From Sodaliphilus pleomorphus (GTDB lineage: Bacteria; Bacteroidota; Bacteroidia; Bacteroidales; Muribaculaceae): a stretch of 64,000 nucleotides of DNA. Positions 24,994 to 33,242 of this stretch are shown here, piece by piece. The DNA is taken from NCBI RefSeq assembly GCF_009676955.1, contig NZ_CP045696.1, positions 2,308,501 to 2,372,500 on the forward strand. Reading direction: 5' to 3'. Made by a program: the position numbers and the translations under genes. The notes beneath the pieces are model-generated. The model was not told where the DNA came from. It worked only from the letters and a program-made list of their open reading frames with translations, and ran no database searches. Positions within the stretch are counted from its first letter, which is position 1; each line of letters starts with the position of its first letter.

Positions 24994-25908
24994 ATGTCGA
25001 AACGGCAGCTGTTCATCATCATCGCCATCCTGGTAGTGCTCGACATTGCAGCAGGATTCTGGTACCTGGCCGGGCACATCAATGCCGACGGCAACGGTGC
25101 CGTTTTGTTTGATTCCAGCGACGAGGCTGTCGAGGCGGCCGACACCGTGGCCGGCAACAGCAAGCCCGACCATTTTGAGACGATGGCGGCACATGCCTAT
25201 TATGTTTCGCGCCAGCCCGTCGAGGAGGAAGACGCCTCGACCTATCTCTCGTGCATCAAGCGCTTCAAGGGGCGCATTCCCGTTTCGGTCAATGGCAACA
25301 AGGCCCTGGGCGAGCTGCTGCTGGCCTTGGACCGCAAGGCCTTCGACAGCACTTCGACCTCGATGCGAGCCTGTGTCGATAAGTTTGTGGGCACGCCTGT
25401 TTTTGCCGCAGGGTTCGGCGACATCGACTACAAGAAAATCAAGGCCGAGCCCGATGTTGTGATGGGCTACGGCTATGTTGAGGGGGTGAAAGTGTATCCT
25501 GTGTTTGGTTCAAAGTGCTTCCTTGTCATGGCTATCGACAAGACGGGCTTCACGGGCAAAGAGGATGTTGAGAAAATGGCCTTCGTCACCTACGACCGCA
25601 TCCACCAGCGGGTGCTCAATGCCTATGACATGCTCGACATGTCGCAGGAAGGCGCGCTGTTGAGGGTGCTCAACGATGCCGCCGAGAGCCAGCACGGCAT
25701 TGAGGGCGGCATCCCCAAGTTGCCCCAGGAGCTGTGTCCCCGCCGCAACGGTTTCTATTTCATTTTCCCTGCTGGCACGATCGACAGCCGTGTGGCGCAG
25801 GTGTATGTGCCCTACAAGAAGGTGTGGGGGCAGCTCGGTGCCTCGTTCAGGCACATGGTCAAGTCCAACGCCGCCTTCAAGACCTACGACCCCGTCTCCT
25901 ACAGGTGA
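24994..25908 (+). CDS. Membrane-anchored hypothetical protein
   Basis: A 304-residue protein with a single N-terminal membrane helix (LFIIIAILVVLDIAAGFWYL) and an extracytoplasmic domain. The C-terminal part (CPRRNGFYFIFPAGTIDSRVAQV, VPYKKVWGQLG) faintly resembles the DUF3298/RsiV fold seen at 33243, but the match is weak. I do not know the function. It starts 26 bp after ispH, so it may share that operon. The frame from 24913 overlaps ispH and is not preferred; ATG 24994 begins MSKRQLF. Confidence 0.7.
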   Translation: MSKRQLFIIIAILVVLDIAAGFWYLAGHINADGNGAVLFDSSDEAVEAADTVAGNSKPDHFETMAAHAYYVSRQPVEEEDASTYLSCIKRFKGRIPVSVNGNKALGELLLALDRKAFDSTSTSMRACVDKFVGTPVFAAGFGDIDYKKIKAEPDVVMGYGYVEGVKVYPVFGSKCFLVMAIDKTGFTGKEDVEKMAFVTYDRIHQRVLNAYDMLDMSQEGALLRVLNDAAESQHGIEGGIPKLPQELCPRRNGFYFIFPAGTIDSRVAQVYVPYKKVWGQLGASFRHMVKSNAAFKTYDPVSYR

Positions 25909-25965
25909 CTGGTCTTGCGGCGGGGTACCCCCGCTCGAGGCTATGATTCTTCCACTTTAGCTGTG

Positions 25966-26964
25966 TTATAACACAAACCACGTGCTGGTCTCGTAACGAG
26001 GCAGAGCATAGAGCTGCACGTCGCGGTCGCGCTGGCTGGGAGCAAAGCTGGCGTCGCCCACCGTGGCACCGCTGCCCTCGAGGGCAGCGCGCATGGTGCT
26101 CAGGGCAATCTCGGGCGTGTTGTTGTCGTTGCTCAGGTGGCACAGAAACACATATTTCAGACCGGGGCTGTAGATTTGACCCACAAACTGGGCCGCCATC
26201 TTGTTGTCGAGGTGCCCTTTCTCGGCACGCACGCGATTTTTCAGATACTCGGGGTAGTGGCCCTCATCGAGCATCACGCGGTCGTAGTTGCTCTCGATCA
26301 TCAGGTACTCGGCCTGCCGCATGTAGTAGTCGGCACGCGGCGTGATCATGCCCATGTCGGTGCCCACGACAAAGCGGTGGCCGCCGCCCTCGATCATGAA
26401 GCCCATGTTGTCGGTGGCATCGTGCGAGGTCTCAAAGGCGGTGATGGTCATGCCGGCCAAGTGAAAGGGTATCTCCTTGAATATGGGCTCCTGGTAGTCT
26501 TTCACACGGCGCGAGATGTTGTGGTGGCGCAGCAGCCCGTTCATGAGCTTGGGCGTGCAATAGATGTGTATGTGCTTGTACTGGCGCACGATGCGGTACA
26601 CATAGCGCACATGGTCGCTGTGGTCGTGGGTGAGGATGATGCCCTTGACCATGCTGGGCGAGATGCCGTTTTGAGCCAGGTCGTGAAACACGTGGGTCAT
26701 GTCGACCCCGGCGTCGATGAGGATGCCCTGGCGGCTGTTGCCCAGGTAGGCGCAGTTGCCGCTCGAGCCGCTGCCGAAGCTGGCAAACTGCATGGGCCAC
26801 GTCGACTTGTCGTCGTTGCCGGCGGCTGCTGTCGCGTGCTTGCCGCCGCTGTCTTTGTCATTCAGGTCCGGGGCTTGCCGGGCGTCGTCGTCATTGTCGA
26901 AGTAGATGACGCCTTGCCGGGTCTCGTTGTAGCTGTGTCGGTATTTTCGATTGTCTCGTTTCAT
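25966..26964 (-). CDS. MBL-fold metallo-hydrolase, WalJ/YycJ type
   Basis: A 332-residue metallo-beta-lactamase-fold hydrolase. After a polar 55-residue extension of low complexity (FDNDDDARQAPDLNDKDSG) the catalytic domain begins (FASFGSGSSGNCAYLG) with the metal motif ILTHDHSDH, a histidine in TSHDATDN, FVVGTDMG and the late HLSNDNNTPE motif. YycJ/WalJ relatives are linked to cell-wall homeostasis and DNA repair; the role here is inferred only. It starts 2 bp after the RsmI-paralogue gene, giving a two-gene operon. Confidence 0.88.
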   Translation of the reverse strand: MKRDNRKYRHSYNETRQGVIYFDNDDDARQAPDLNDKDSGGKHATAAAGNDDKSTWPMQFASFGSGSSGNCAYLGNSRQGILIDAGVDMTHVFHDLAQNGISPSMVKGIILTHDHSDHVRYVYRIVRQYKHIHIYCTPKLMNGLLRHHNISRRVKDYQEPIFKEIPFHLAGMTITAFETSHDATDNMGFMIEGGGHRFVVGTDMGMITPRADYYMRQAEYLMIESNYDRVMLDEGHYPEYLKNRVRAEKGHLDNKMAAQFVGQIYSPGLKYVFLCHLSNDNNTPEIALSTMRAALEGSGATVGDASFAPSQRDRDVQLYALPRYETSTWFVL

Positions 26965-26966
26965 CG

Positions 26967-27674
26967 CTATTTGTAAAGTAAAAAGATGGTGGGCACCTTG
27001 TTCAGGTCCACCTGGTGCCGCGCCCATTCTTTCACCGGGCGGGTCACGATGCGCTCGGCAGGGCCGGTGATGTCGGTGGCCACACACAGCTTGAGGCTTG
27101 CTGGCAGCACCCGTGCAAGCTCGGCCAGGAGCGAGTTGTTGCGGTAGGGCGTCTCGATGAAGATTTGCGTTTGATCTTCTTTCAAGATGCGGCGCTCCAT
27201 CTCCTTGAGCTTGCGTGCACGCTGGCCCGCCTCGATGGGCAGATAGCCCAGAAAGGCAAAACTCTGGCCGTTGAAGCCGCTGCCCATGAGGCCCATGAGC
27301 ACGCTCGACGGCCCCACCAGCGGCTTCACGCGCAACCCCTTGCGCTGCGCAATGGCTACCACGTCGGCTCCAGGGTCGGCAATGGCGGGGCAGCCGGCCT
27401 CGCTTATCACGCCCATGGCGTTGCCTGCCTCAAGCGGGGCCAGATAGCCCGACACCGCGCGGGGGTCGGTGTGGCGGTTGAGCTCGTAGAAGGTGAGACT
27501 GTCGATGTCGATGTCGCGGTTGCATTTCTTCAAGAAGCGACGCGCCGAGCGCACATTCTCGACAATGAAGTACTTGATCTCGCTCACCAGCGCTATGTTG
27601 CTCGCAGGCAGCACGCAGCTCAAGTCTCCATCGCTCAATTGCACGGGTATAAGATATAACGCAGTCTCAGCCAT
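26967..27674 (-). CDS. Tetrapyrrole-methylase-family SAM methyltransferase (RsmI paralogue)
   Basis: A 235-residue protein of the RsmI superfamily. It keeps the fold landmarks (LYLIPVQLSDGDL, VISEAGCPAIADPGADVV, FIETPYRNN, LCVATDITGPAE) but diverges from true RsmI, which is present at 11791. Bacteroidota often carry such a second copy; its target is unknown to me. The ATG at 27674 (MAETALYL) is preferred over 27704 because a TACCTTTG -7 element lies at 27709-27702. Operon with the MBL gene. Confidence 0.85.
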   Translation of the reverse strand: MAETALYLIPVQLSDGDLSCVLPASNIALVSEIKYFIVENVRSARRFLKKCNRDIDIDSLTFYELNRHTDPRAVSGYLAPLEAGNAMGVISEAGCPAIADPGADVVAIAQRKGLRVKPLVGPSSVLMGLMGSGFNGQSFAFLGYLPIEAGQRARKLKEMERRILKEDQTQIFIETPYRNNSLLAELARVLPASLKLCVATDITGPAERIVTRPVKEWARHQVDLNKVPTIFLLYK

Positions 27675-27814
27675 TCTATAGATAATTGCTCTTATAACTT
27701 GCAAAGGTACTAATTTTTTTTGAGCTCAGCCTGGCCAATGCACATTTTAGTTTGCTTTTGCCCATGCAAAGTTCACAAAAACAAGTGCGTAGAATTGTGC
27801 GGTTGTCTGGCAAC

Positions 27815-27840
27815 AAAAAAAAGGAGACCGAAGTCCCCTT
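27815..27840 (-). terminator. Minus-strand intrinsic terminator with UUCG loop
   Basis: On the minus strand AAGGGGAC, loop TTCG, GTCTCCTT (one mismatch) followed by eight T. C(UUCG)G loops are exceptionally stable. There is no protein gene on the minus strand between here and 31651, so it must end an untranslated or antisense transcript. Confidence 0.6.
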
Positions 27841-28050
27841 AAGATTGTGCCACTTTGTGTGGCTGAAAGTTAAACGTCATCGCACGGCCACAAGGGAAAA
27901 ATGATTCTCGGGGGCAAGTTAATAAGCATTTCCCTGATATGCAATGCTTTTACAAATTAAAATTTTGAAATTGAAAGACGATTGTGCTCCTCGCTTGGAT
28001 TTTAATAAACTTTGGAGTATTTTTGTAAATCATAATAGGATTGTCTACAC
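27841..28050. other. Gene-free stretch with hairpins; possible minus-strand ncRNA
   Basis: The gap of about 375 bp between divergent genes holds a small hairpin GCCAC/GTGGC (27849-27863), a 7-bp stem AAGCATT/AATGCTT (27924-27949), the plus-strand promoter at 27995-28025, and, for the minus strand, a weak -7-like TTAATTTG (27960-27953). With the terminator at 27815-27840 these outline a possible small RNA of about 120-130 nt on the minus strand. No known RNA family recognised. Confidence 0.35.
27995..28025 (+). promoter_or_regulatory. Promoter of the beta-propeller gene
   Basis: TTGG (27995-27998), 19 bases, TATTTTTG (28018-28025); ATG at 28051. Spacing matches the other strong promoters in this window. 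Confidence 0.65.
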
Positions 28051-29610
28051 ATGAAGCCATTCAAAACCACTATTTCACACATTGCGCGGTTGATACTCTG
28101 GGCGATAGCCATCGCCGGGGCCTGTGGTGTCGTTGCCCAGCTCAACGAGCCGGTGCCACCGGTGTTTCACAGCAAGATAGGCGACAAGGCTGCCTCGCGG
28201 CATGGCGAGGTGAAGCTCGCCGTTACGGGACAGAAGCTCAACTACGTGGGCTGCAACAAGGCGCTGCGCGACACCGATGTGTACTCGCCCAAGTCGGCAC
28301 ATTTCCACCCCGACGGCACAAAATACTATATCAACTCGCTTGAGGGCTGCATGACGATAGTCTATGATGCGGCGACTGGCAAAAAGCTACACGTGATCAA
28401 GCACAAGTTTACCGATGCCAATGCCTACTTGTGGGCCAAGCCGAGCGGGCTTTACCATTTTACCCACTACAGCAAGCACCTCAACACCTTCTGGGGGAGG
28501 CCGGTGGAGAGTGCCTTCTCGCACAAGGGCCGCTACCTGTGGATACCCTACTACCGCCGCAGCTACGACTTGAACGCGCAGGACCCCAGCGCCATATCGG
28601 TGGTCGACACCAGGGCCGACACCATCGTGAGGGTAATGGAGACCGGCCCGCTGCCCAAGATGGTGGCCGCCAGCCACGATGGCAAGTATATGGCTGTGAC
28701 CCACTGGGGCGACAACACGGTGGGCTTGATCGATATCTCGAGTCGGCGTCCGGTCGACTGGCACTGGGCAACGTGCATCACAGTCGACCACAAGCTCAAG
28801 CTCAACTTCAGCACTACCGCCAAGGTCGACCGCGACAGCCACAGCGGCTACCTGCTGCGAGGCACTGTGTTTACCCCCGACGATCGCTACCTGCTGGTGG
28901 GGTGCATGGGCGGTGTGGGTGGCATTGCCGTCATCGATGTGCAACAGCTCAAGTACTTGGGCCGTCTCACGGGCGTGTACAATGCGCGCCACTTGGTCAT
29001 CGACCATGGCTATCTCTATGCCAGCCTCAATGCCGCCGGCATTGTGCAGCGCTTGGCGCTCGACACCGTGCTTGACGCAGTGCGGCGGCTCGGCGTGCGC
29101 AAGACCGCCGTGCTCAAGGGGTGGCAAGCGTGCCGTGTGGGCCGTGGCGCACGCACCATAAGCCTCTCGCCCAGCGGCAACTACCTCTATGCCGCCTGCA
29201 ACGCTGCCAGCGAGCTGTGTGTGGTCGACACGCGCACCATGAAGCTGGTGGCGAGCCTGCATCTCGACTCCTATCCGGTGGGTCTCGACATCTCGGCCGA
29301 CGGACGCCATGTGGTGGTCACTTCACAAGGCCGCAAGGGGCATGGGGGCAATGCCGTGAACCTGGTCACAGTCGACTATGCCACGCCCGAGCCCAATCTG
29401 CTCCTGGCCAAGGCAGCGGCAACATCGCCCGTTGCTGCAACTGGCGCTGGCAAGCTGGCACAGACCAAGGCAGCTGTGGAGAAAGCGGTGAAGATGCCTG
29501 TGGGCCAGTGCCTCACCTTGCTGCTGGGCGTTGTGCTGGTCGTGCTCATCGTGGTGTTGCTCAAGGTTGTGAACCGCCACTCGCATGACAAAGCCCCGCA
29601 CGCCGACTGA
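28051..29610 (+). CDS. YVTN-type beta-propeller protein with C-terminal membrane anchor
   Basis: A 519-residue exported protein: signal peptide or anchor (LILWAIAIAGACGVVAQ), then propeller blades of the YncE/YVTN kind (AHFHPDGTKYYINSLEG, AISVVDTRADTIVRVMETG, VAASHDGKYMAVTHWGDN, TISLSPSGNYLYAACNAAS, VGLDISADGRHVVVTSQG) and a C-terminal membrane helix (CLTLLLGVVLVVLIVVLL) with a short basic tail. It probably acts as a periplasmic binding scaffold; the ligand is unknown. Single gene with its own promoter. Confidence 0.82.
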   Translation: MKPFKTTISHIARLILWAIAIAGACGVVAQLNEPVPPVFHSKIGDKAASRHGEVKLAVTGQKLNYVGCNKALRDTDVYSPKSAHFHPDGTKYYINSLEGCMTIVYDAATGKKLHVIKHKFTDANAYLWAKPSGLYHFTHYSKHLNTFWGRPVESAFSHKGRYLWIPYYRRSYDLNAQDPSAISVVDTRADTIVRVMETGPLPKMVAASHDGKYMAVTHWGDNTVGLIDISSRRPVDWHWATCITVDHKLKLNFSTTAKVDRDSHSGYLLRGTVFTPDDRYLLVGCMGGVGGIAVIDVQQLKYLGRLTGVYNARHLVIDHGYLYASLNAAGIVQRLALDTVLDAVRRLGVRKTAVLKGWQACRVGRGARTISLSPSGNYLYAACNAASELCVVDTRTMKLVASLHLDSYPVGLDISADGRHVVVTSQGRKGHGGNAVNLVTVDYATPEPNLLLAKAAATSPVAATGAGKLAQTKAAVEKAVKMPVGQCLTLLLGVVLVVLIVVLLKVVNRHSHDKAPHAD

Positions 29611-29718
29611 GGCCGCCCGCGGCCACCCTGGTTCGTGACAAGACTTGGCACGGGTCATGGCAATAAATGCCGCATTTTCTCGTTGTATTTATCGTAATCA
29701 TAGTGAGAGTGAACGACG

Positions 29719-31158
29719 ATGAAAAAAATTCTATATATCCTGCTTGTGGCTGTGGCGGCATCGGTTGCCTTGAGCAGTTGCATCAACGACGACTTCGACA
29801 CCACGGGCACCGGCCTGCTCACGTTCTCGACCGACACCGTTGCCTTCGACACGGTGATGACGGGCCAGGGCACCGCCACCAAGCAATTTGTGATCTACAA
29901 CAAGAGCGACAAGCAAGTGCGCATCAGTTCGCTCAAGGTGGCTGGCCTTGCCAGTGGCGCCAAGTTCTATTTGAACGTCGACGGCGAGAAGGGCAGCGAG
30001 TTTCGCGATGTCGAGATACGCGGCAAGGACTCGATCTACGTCTTTGTCGAGGCTTATCTGAATGAGAATACAACAAGCGAGCTCAACCACGTGCTCGACC
30101 GCATCGACATGGTGGTGAACGGCGCTACCCAGAGCGTGGTGCTGAGTGCCTGGGGGCAGAACTTCACGCGCCTTGCCCGTGACACGATAAAGGAGGATAC
30201 CCGGCTCACGGCCGACCGCCCCTATGTGGTCTACGACACGCTCACTGTGATGCCAGGTGTCACGCTCACGATCGACCCTGGCGTAACCCTGTATTTCCAC
30301 GACAAGGCCGCGTTGGTGTCGCTGGGCACTGTCAACGCTGTGGGCACTCACGACAAGCCCATCGTGATGAGGGGCGATCGTCTCGACCATGTGGTGGGCC
30401 AAATCAGTTTCGACATCATGAGCGGCCAGTGGGGCGGGGTGCAGCTCTACGGCCCGGGCAACGTCTTTGAGTATGTCGACATTCACAGCTCCTCGTCGGG
30501 GCTGGTGGTCATGAGCAGCGACCCCACAGTGCAGTCGCTCTACATGCTCAACTGCGTGCTGCACAACTCGAGCAGCTATGGCTTCATGGCGTTCAACGCC
30601 TGGGTCGAGGCCTACGGCACCGAGTTCAGCGACGCGCCCAAGGGGGTGGCTTACTTTGAGGGGGGCAAGTTGCGCTGCGTGAATTGCACGTTTGCCAACT
30701 ATTACCTCTTTGAAGCCGTCGACGGTGCCAACATCATCCTCTTCGACCAAGACGAGGAGAAAACCTATCAGAGGCTCGATGCCGTGCTGGCCAATTGCAT
30801 CTCCTACGGTCTGGGCTACGACATCAACGACGTTGCCAGCAGCGACAAGATTGTGACGACCAACATATATTTCTACAACACTTTGTTCAAGAGCAGCGGC
30901 GAGGACGACACCCATTTCTTCAACAATGTGTGGGCAGGCGACCCCAAGTTCTACGTCGACCGCGACAACTACGTGTTCGACTATCGCCTCAATGACGAGA
31001 GCGATGCCATAGGCAAGGCCGACCGCACTTTCATACCCGAGGCGGCACGCTACGACCGCTATGGGCAGGACCGCTTTGCCCGCGAGGCTGTCGACCTGGG
31101 CGCCTATGTGTGGGTGCCGGCTCCTGCCCACGACGGCAACAAGCTGAAAAGCCATTGA
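29719..31158 (+). CDS. Right-handed beta-helix lipoprotein
   Basis: A 479-residue lipoprotein (lipobox LSSC near residue 20). An Ig-like N-terminal region (FDTVMTGQGTATKQFVIYNKSDKQVRI) is followed by VMPGVTLTIDPGVTLYFHDKAALVSLGTVNAVGTHDKPIVM and repeated short strands typical of parallel beta-helix proteins, many of which bind or cleave polysaccharides. No catalytic residues can be named. Related lipoproteins are common in Bacteroidales. Likely outer-membrane attached. It precedes folB by 36 bp. Confidence 0.78.
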   Translation: MKKILYILLVAVAASVALSSCINDDFDTTGTGLLTFSTDTVAFDTVMTGQGTATKQFVIYNKSDKQVRISSLKVAGLASGAKFYLNVDGEKGSEFRDVEIRGKDSIYVFVEAYLNENTTSELNHVLDRIDMVVNGATQSVVLSAWGQNFTRLARDTIKEDTRLTADRPYVVYDTLTVMPGVTLTIDPGVTLYFHDKAALVSLGTVNAVGTHDKPIVMRGDRLDHVVGQISFDIMSGQWGGVQLYGPGNVFEYVDIHSSSSGLVVMSSDPTVQSLYMLNCVLHNSSSYGFMAFNAWVEAYGTEFSDAPKGVAYFEGGKLRCVNCTFANYYLFEAVDGANIILFDQDEEKTYQRLDAVLANCISYGLGYDINDVASSDKIVTTNIYFYNTLFKSSGEDDTHFFNNVWAGDPKFYVDRDNYVFDYRLNDESDAIGKADRTFIPEAARYDRYGQDRFAREAVDLGAYVWVPAPAHDGNKLKSH

Positions 31159-31194
31159 AGTGTGTGTATATAACAAAAATGACGATACAACCCA

Positions 31195-31545
31195 ATGAAT
31201 AGCATTACACTCAACAAGTGCCGTTTTTTCTCCTACCACGGCGTCGACGAGCAGGAGCGTGTGGTGGGCAACCACTTTGAAGTCACGCTCAAGGTGTACT
31301 GCCCCATGCACTCGGCCATGACCAGCGACGACCTCGACGGCACCGTCAACTATGCTGCGCTCTACAGCGTGGTAGAGCGTGAGATGGCCGTGCCCAGCAA
31401 GCTGCTCGAGCATGTGGCCCACCGCATCATCGAGGCCGTGAAGCGGGATTTCCCCACGGTCACTGGCGGCGAGATCACGATAAGCAAGCTCAGGCCGCCT
31501 TTCCACTGCGACCTGCAAAGTGTAGATATCACCATTGCCTGGTAG
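31195..31545 (+). CDS. folB: Dihydroneopterin aldolase
   Basis: A 116-residue enzyme of folate biosynthesis converting dihydroneopterin to 6-hydroxymethyl-dihydropterin and glycolaldehyde. Recognised by CRFFSYHGVDEQERVVGNHFEV, the conserved Tyr/Glu pair and KLRPPF with the family's C-terminal strand (VDITIAW). Usual length. Follows the beta-helix lipoprotein gene; no intervening terminator seen. Confidence 0.92.
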   Translation: MNSITLNKCRFFSYHGVDEQERVVGNHFEVTLKVYCPMHSAMTSDDLDGTVNYAALYSVVEREMAVPSKLLEHVAHRIIEAVKRDFPTVTGGEITISKLRPPFHCDLQSVDITIAW

Positions 31546-31592
31546 GGTGCTCGCAGCACTCCTGCGGTGACCGTTGACAGAAAGAAACTACA

Positions 31593-31630
31593 AAAAACAG
31601 CCTGTGCCGCCATTGTGCAGCACAGGCTGT
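31593..31630 (-). terminator. Terminator of aspA
   Basis: Perfect 10-bp stem CAGCCTGTGC (31599-31608) with GCACAGGCTG (31621-31630), followed on the minus strand by six T. It sits between convergent folB and aspA. Confidence 0.85.
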
Positions 31631-31650
31631 GGTGTTGTCTTGCAGGAGGA

Positions 31651-33066
31651 TTACTTGAGCACAAACTTGTGGCTCATGAGCATCTCTTGCGGGTTGAGGG
31701 CTTCGTCGAGCTTCTCCTTGGTCATGAGGCCCTTCTCGAGCACGATGTCGTAGACCGAGCGGTTGGTTTCAAGGGCTTCCTTGGCCACCTTGGTGCTCTG
31801 CTTGTAGCCTATGTAGGGGTTGAGGGCGGTGACGATGCCAATGCTGTTTCTCACCATCTCGGCGGTGTGCTCGGCATTGACGGTGATGCCCTTGATGCAC
31901 TCCTCGGTGAGGGTGTCGATGGCATTGCACAGCCAGGTCACGCTCTCGATGATCGACTCGGTGATGACGGGCTCCATCACGTTGAGCTGGAGCTGGCCGG
32001 CCTCGGCGGCAAAGGTTACGGTAGTATCGTTGCCTATCACCTTGAAGCACACTTGGTTGGTCACCTCGGGTATCACGGGGTTCACCTTGCCAGGCATGAT
32101 TGAGCTGCCAGGAGCCTTGGGAGGCAGGTTGATCTCGTGCAGGCCGCAACGGGGACCGCTGGCAAGCAGGCGGAAGTCGTTGCACATCTTGCTCAGCTTC
32201 ACGGCCAAACGCTTGAGGGCGCCACTGTAGCTCACATAGGCACCTGTGTCGGGAGTAGCCTCGACCAGGTCGGGCGACACGGTGAAGGGCTCGCCGGTGA
32301 GCTTGGCCAGGTTCTCGGTGCACAGCTTGGCAAAGCCAGGCACTGCATTCAGACCGGTACCAATGGCGGTGCCGCCCATGTTGATCTCGTGCAGCAGTTT
32401 CACGTTGCGCTCGAGGTTGAGGATTTCCTCCTCCATGTTGTTGGCAAAGGCATTGAATTCCTGCCCGCTGGTCATGGGCACAGCATCTTGCAGCTGGGTG
32501 CGTCCCATCTTTATGGTGTTTTTATATTCTTCGCCCTTGTCGCGCAGTGCATTGATCATGCGGGTGAGGCTCTCGACAAGGCGCTTGTTGAGCAAGATGA
32601 AGGTGAGGCGTATGGTGGTGGGGTACACGTCGTTGGTCGACTGGCCGCAGTTGCAGTGGTCGTTGGGGTAGCAGTACTGGTACTCGCCCTTCTGGTGTCC
32701 CATGATTTCGAGGGCGCGGTTGGCAATCACCTCGTTGGCGTTCATGTTCACGCTGGTCCCTGCGCCGCCTTGCATCATGTCGATGGGGAAGTTCTCGTGC
32801 AGCTTGCCCTCGAGTATCTCGCGGCATGCCTGTGAGATGGCTCCCGAAATCTCATCGTTGATCACGCCCAGCGAATGGTTGGCTTGCACGGCTGCCAGTT
32901 TCACATAGGCGATGGCGTTGACAAATTCAGGATAGTCGCGCATCTTCTTGCGGGAGATGTGGTAGTTGTTGATACCGCGTTGCGTCTGCACGCCATAGTA
33001 GGCTTCGGCAGGCACTTGGAGCTCACCCAACAGGTCGCTCTCAACTCTGAATTTCTGTTCACTCAT
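31651..33066 (-). CDS. aspA: Aspartate ammonia-lyase
   Basis: A 471-residue enzyme of the fumarase/aspartase superfamily that interconverts aspartate with fumarate and ammonia. The signature GSSIMPGKVNP is present, and QTQRGINNYHIS, TSVNMNANEVIANRALE, CGQSTNDVYPT and GRTQLQDAVPM agree with AspA rather than FumC. Full length. In anaerobic Bacteroidota it can feed fumarate respiration (general knowledge). Own promoter and terminator. Confidence 0.94.
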   Translation of the reverse strand: MSEQKFRVESDLLGELQVPAEAYYGVQTQRGINNYHISRKKMRDYPEFVNAIAYVKLAAVQANHSLGVINDEISGAISQACREILEGKLHENFPIDMMQGGAGTSVNMNANEVIANRALEIMGHQKGEYQYCYPNDHCNCGQSTNDVYPTTIRLTFILLNKRLVESLTRMINALRDKGEEYKNTIKMGRTQLQDAVPMTSGQEFNAFANNMEEEILNLERNVKLLHEINMGGTAIGTGLNAVPGFAKLCTENLAKLTGEPFTVSPDLVEATPDTGAYVSYSGALKRLAVKLSKMCNDFRLLASGPRCGLHEINLPPKAPGSSIMPGKVNPVIPEVTNQVCFKVIGNDTTVTFAAEAGQLQLNVMEPVITESIIESVTWLCNAIDTLTEECIKGITVNAEHTAEMVRNSIGIVTALNPYIGYKQSTKVAKEALETNRSVYDIVLEKGLMTKEKLDEALNPQEMLMSHKFVLK

Positions 33067-33122
33067 GATTGTTTAGTTGTTTTATAGTATGGTTAATAAC
33101 TGTGATGATGGTTATTGAAATT

Positions 33123-33154
33123 CAAAGGTAGGCATTAATTGCGACACTGGCCAA
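33123..33154 (-). promoter_or_regulatory. Promoter of aspA
   Basis: Minus-strand TTGG (33154-33151), 20 bases, TACCTTTG (33130-33123), about 55 bases upstream of the ATG. Confidence 0.6.
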
Positions 33155-33173
33155 ATTATAGGCGTTAAACTTC

Positions 33174-33204
33174 TTTACCAAACCGAATTTTATCACTATT
33201 TTTG
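33174..33204 (+). promoter_or_regulatory. Promoter of the DUF3298-MFS operon
   Basis: TTTA (33174-33177), 19 bases, TATTTTTG (33197-33204), 39 bases before the proposed TTG start at 33243. Confidence 0.55.
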
Positions 33205-33242
33205 CAACGCAATTTTTATTAGCGACCTATAAGGCTACTGTT

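Noticed and set aside
25909..25965. Terminator between the hypothetical gene and the MBL gene
   Set aside because: Only a short GC-rich imperfect palindrome with no T tract.
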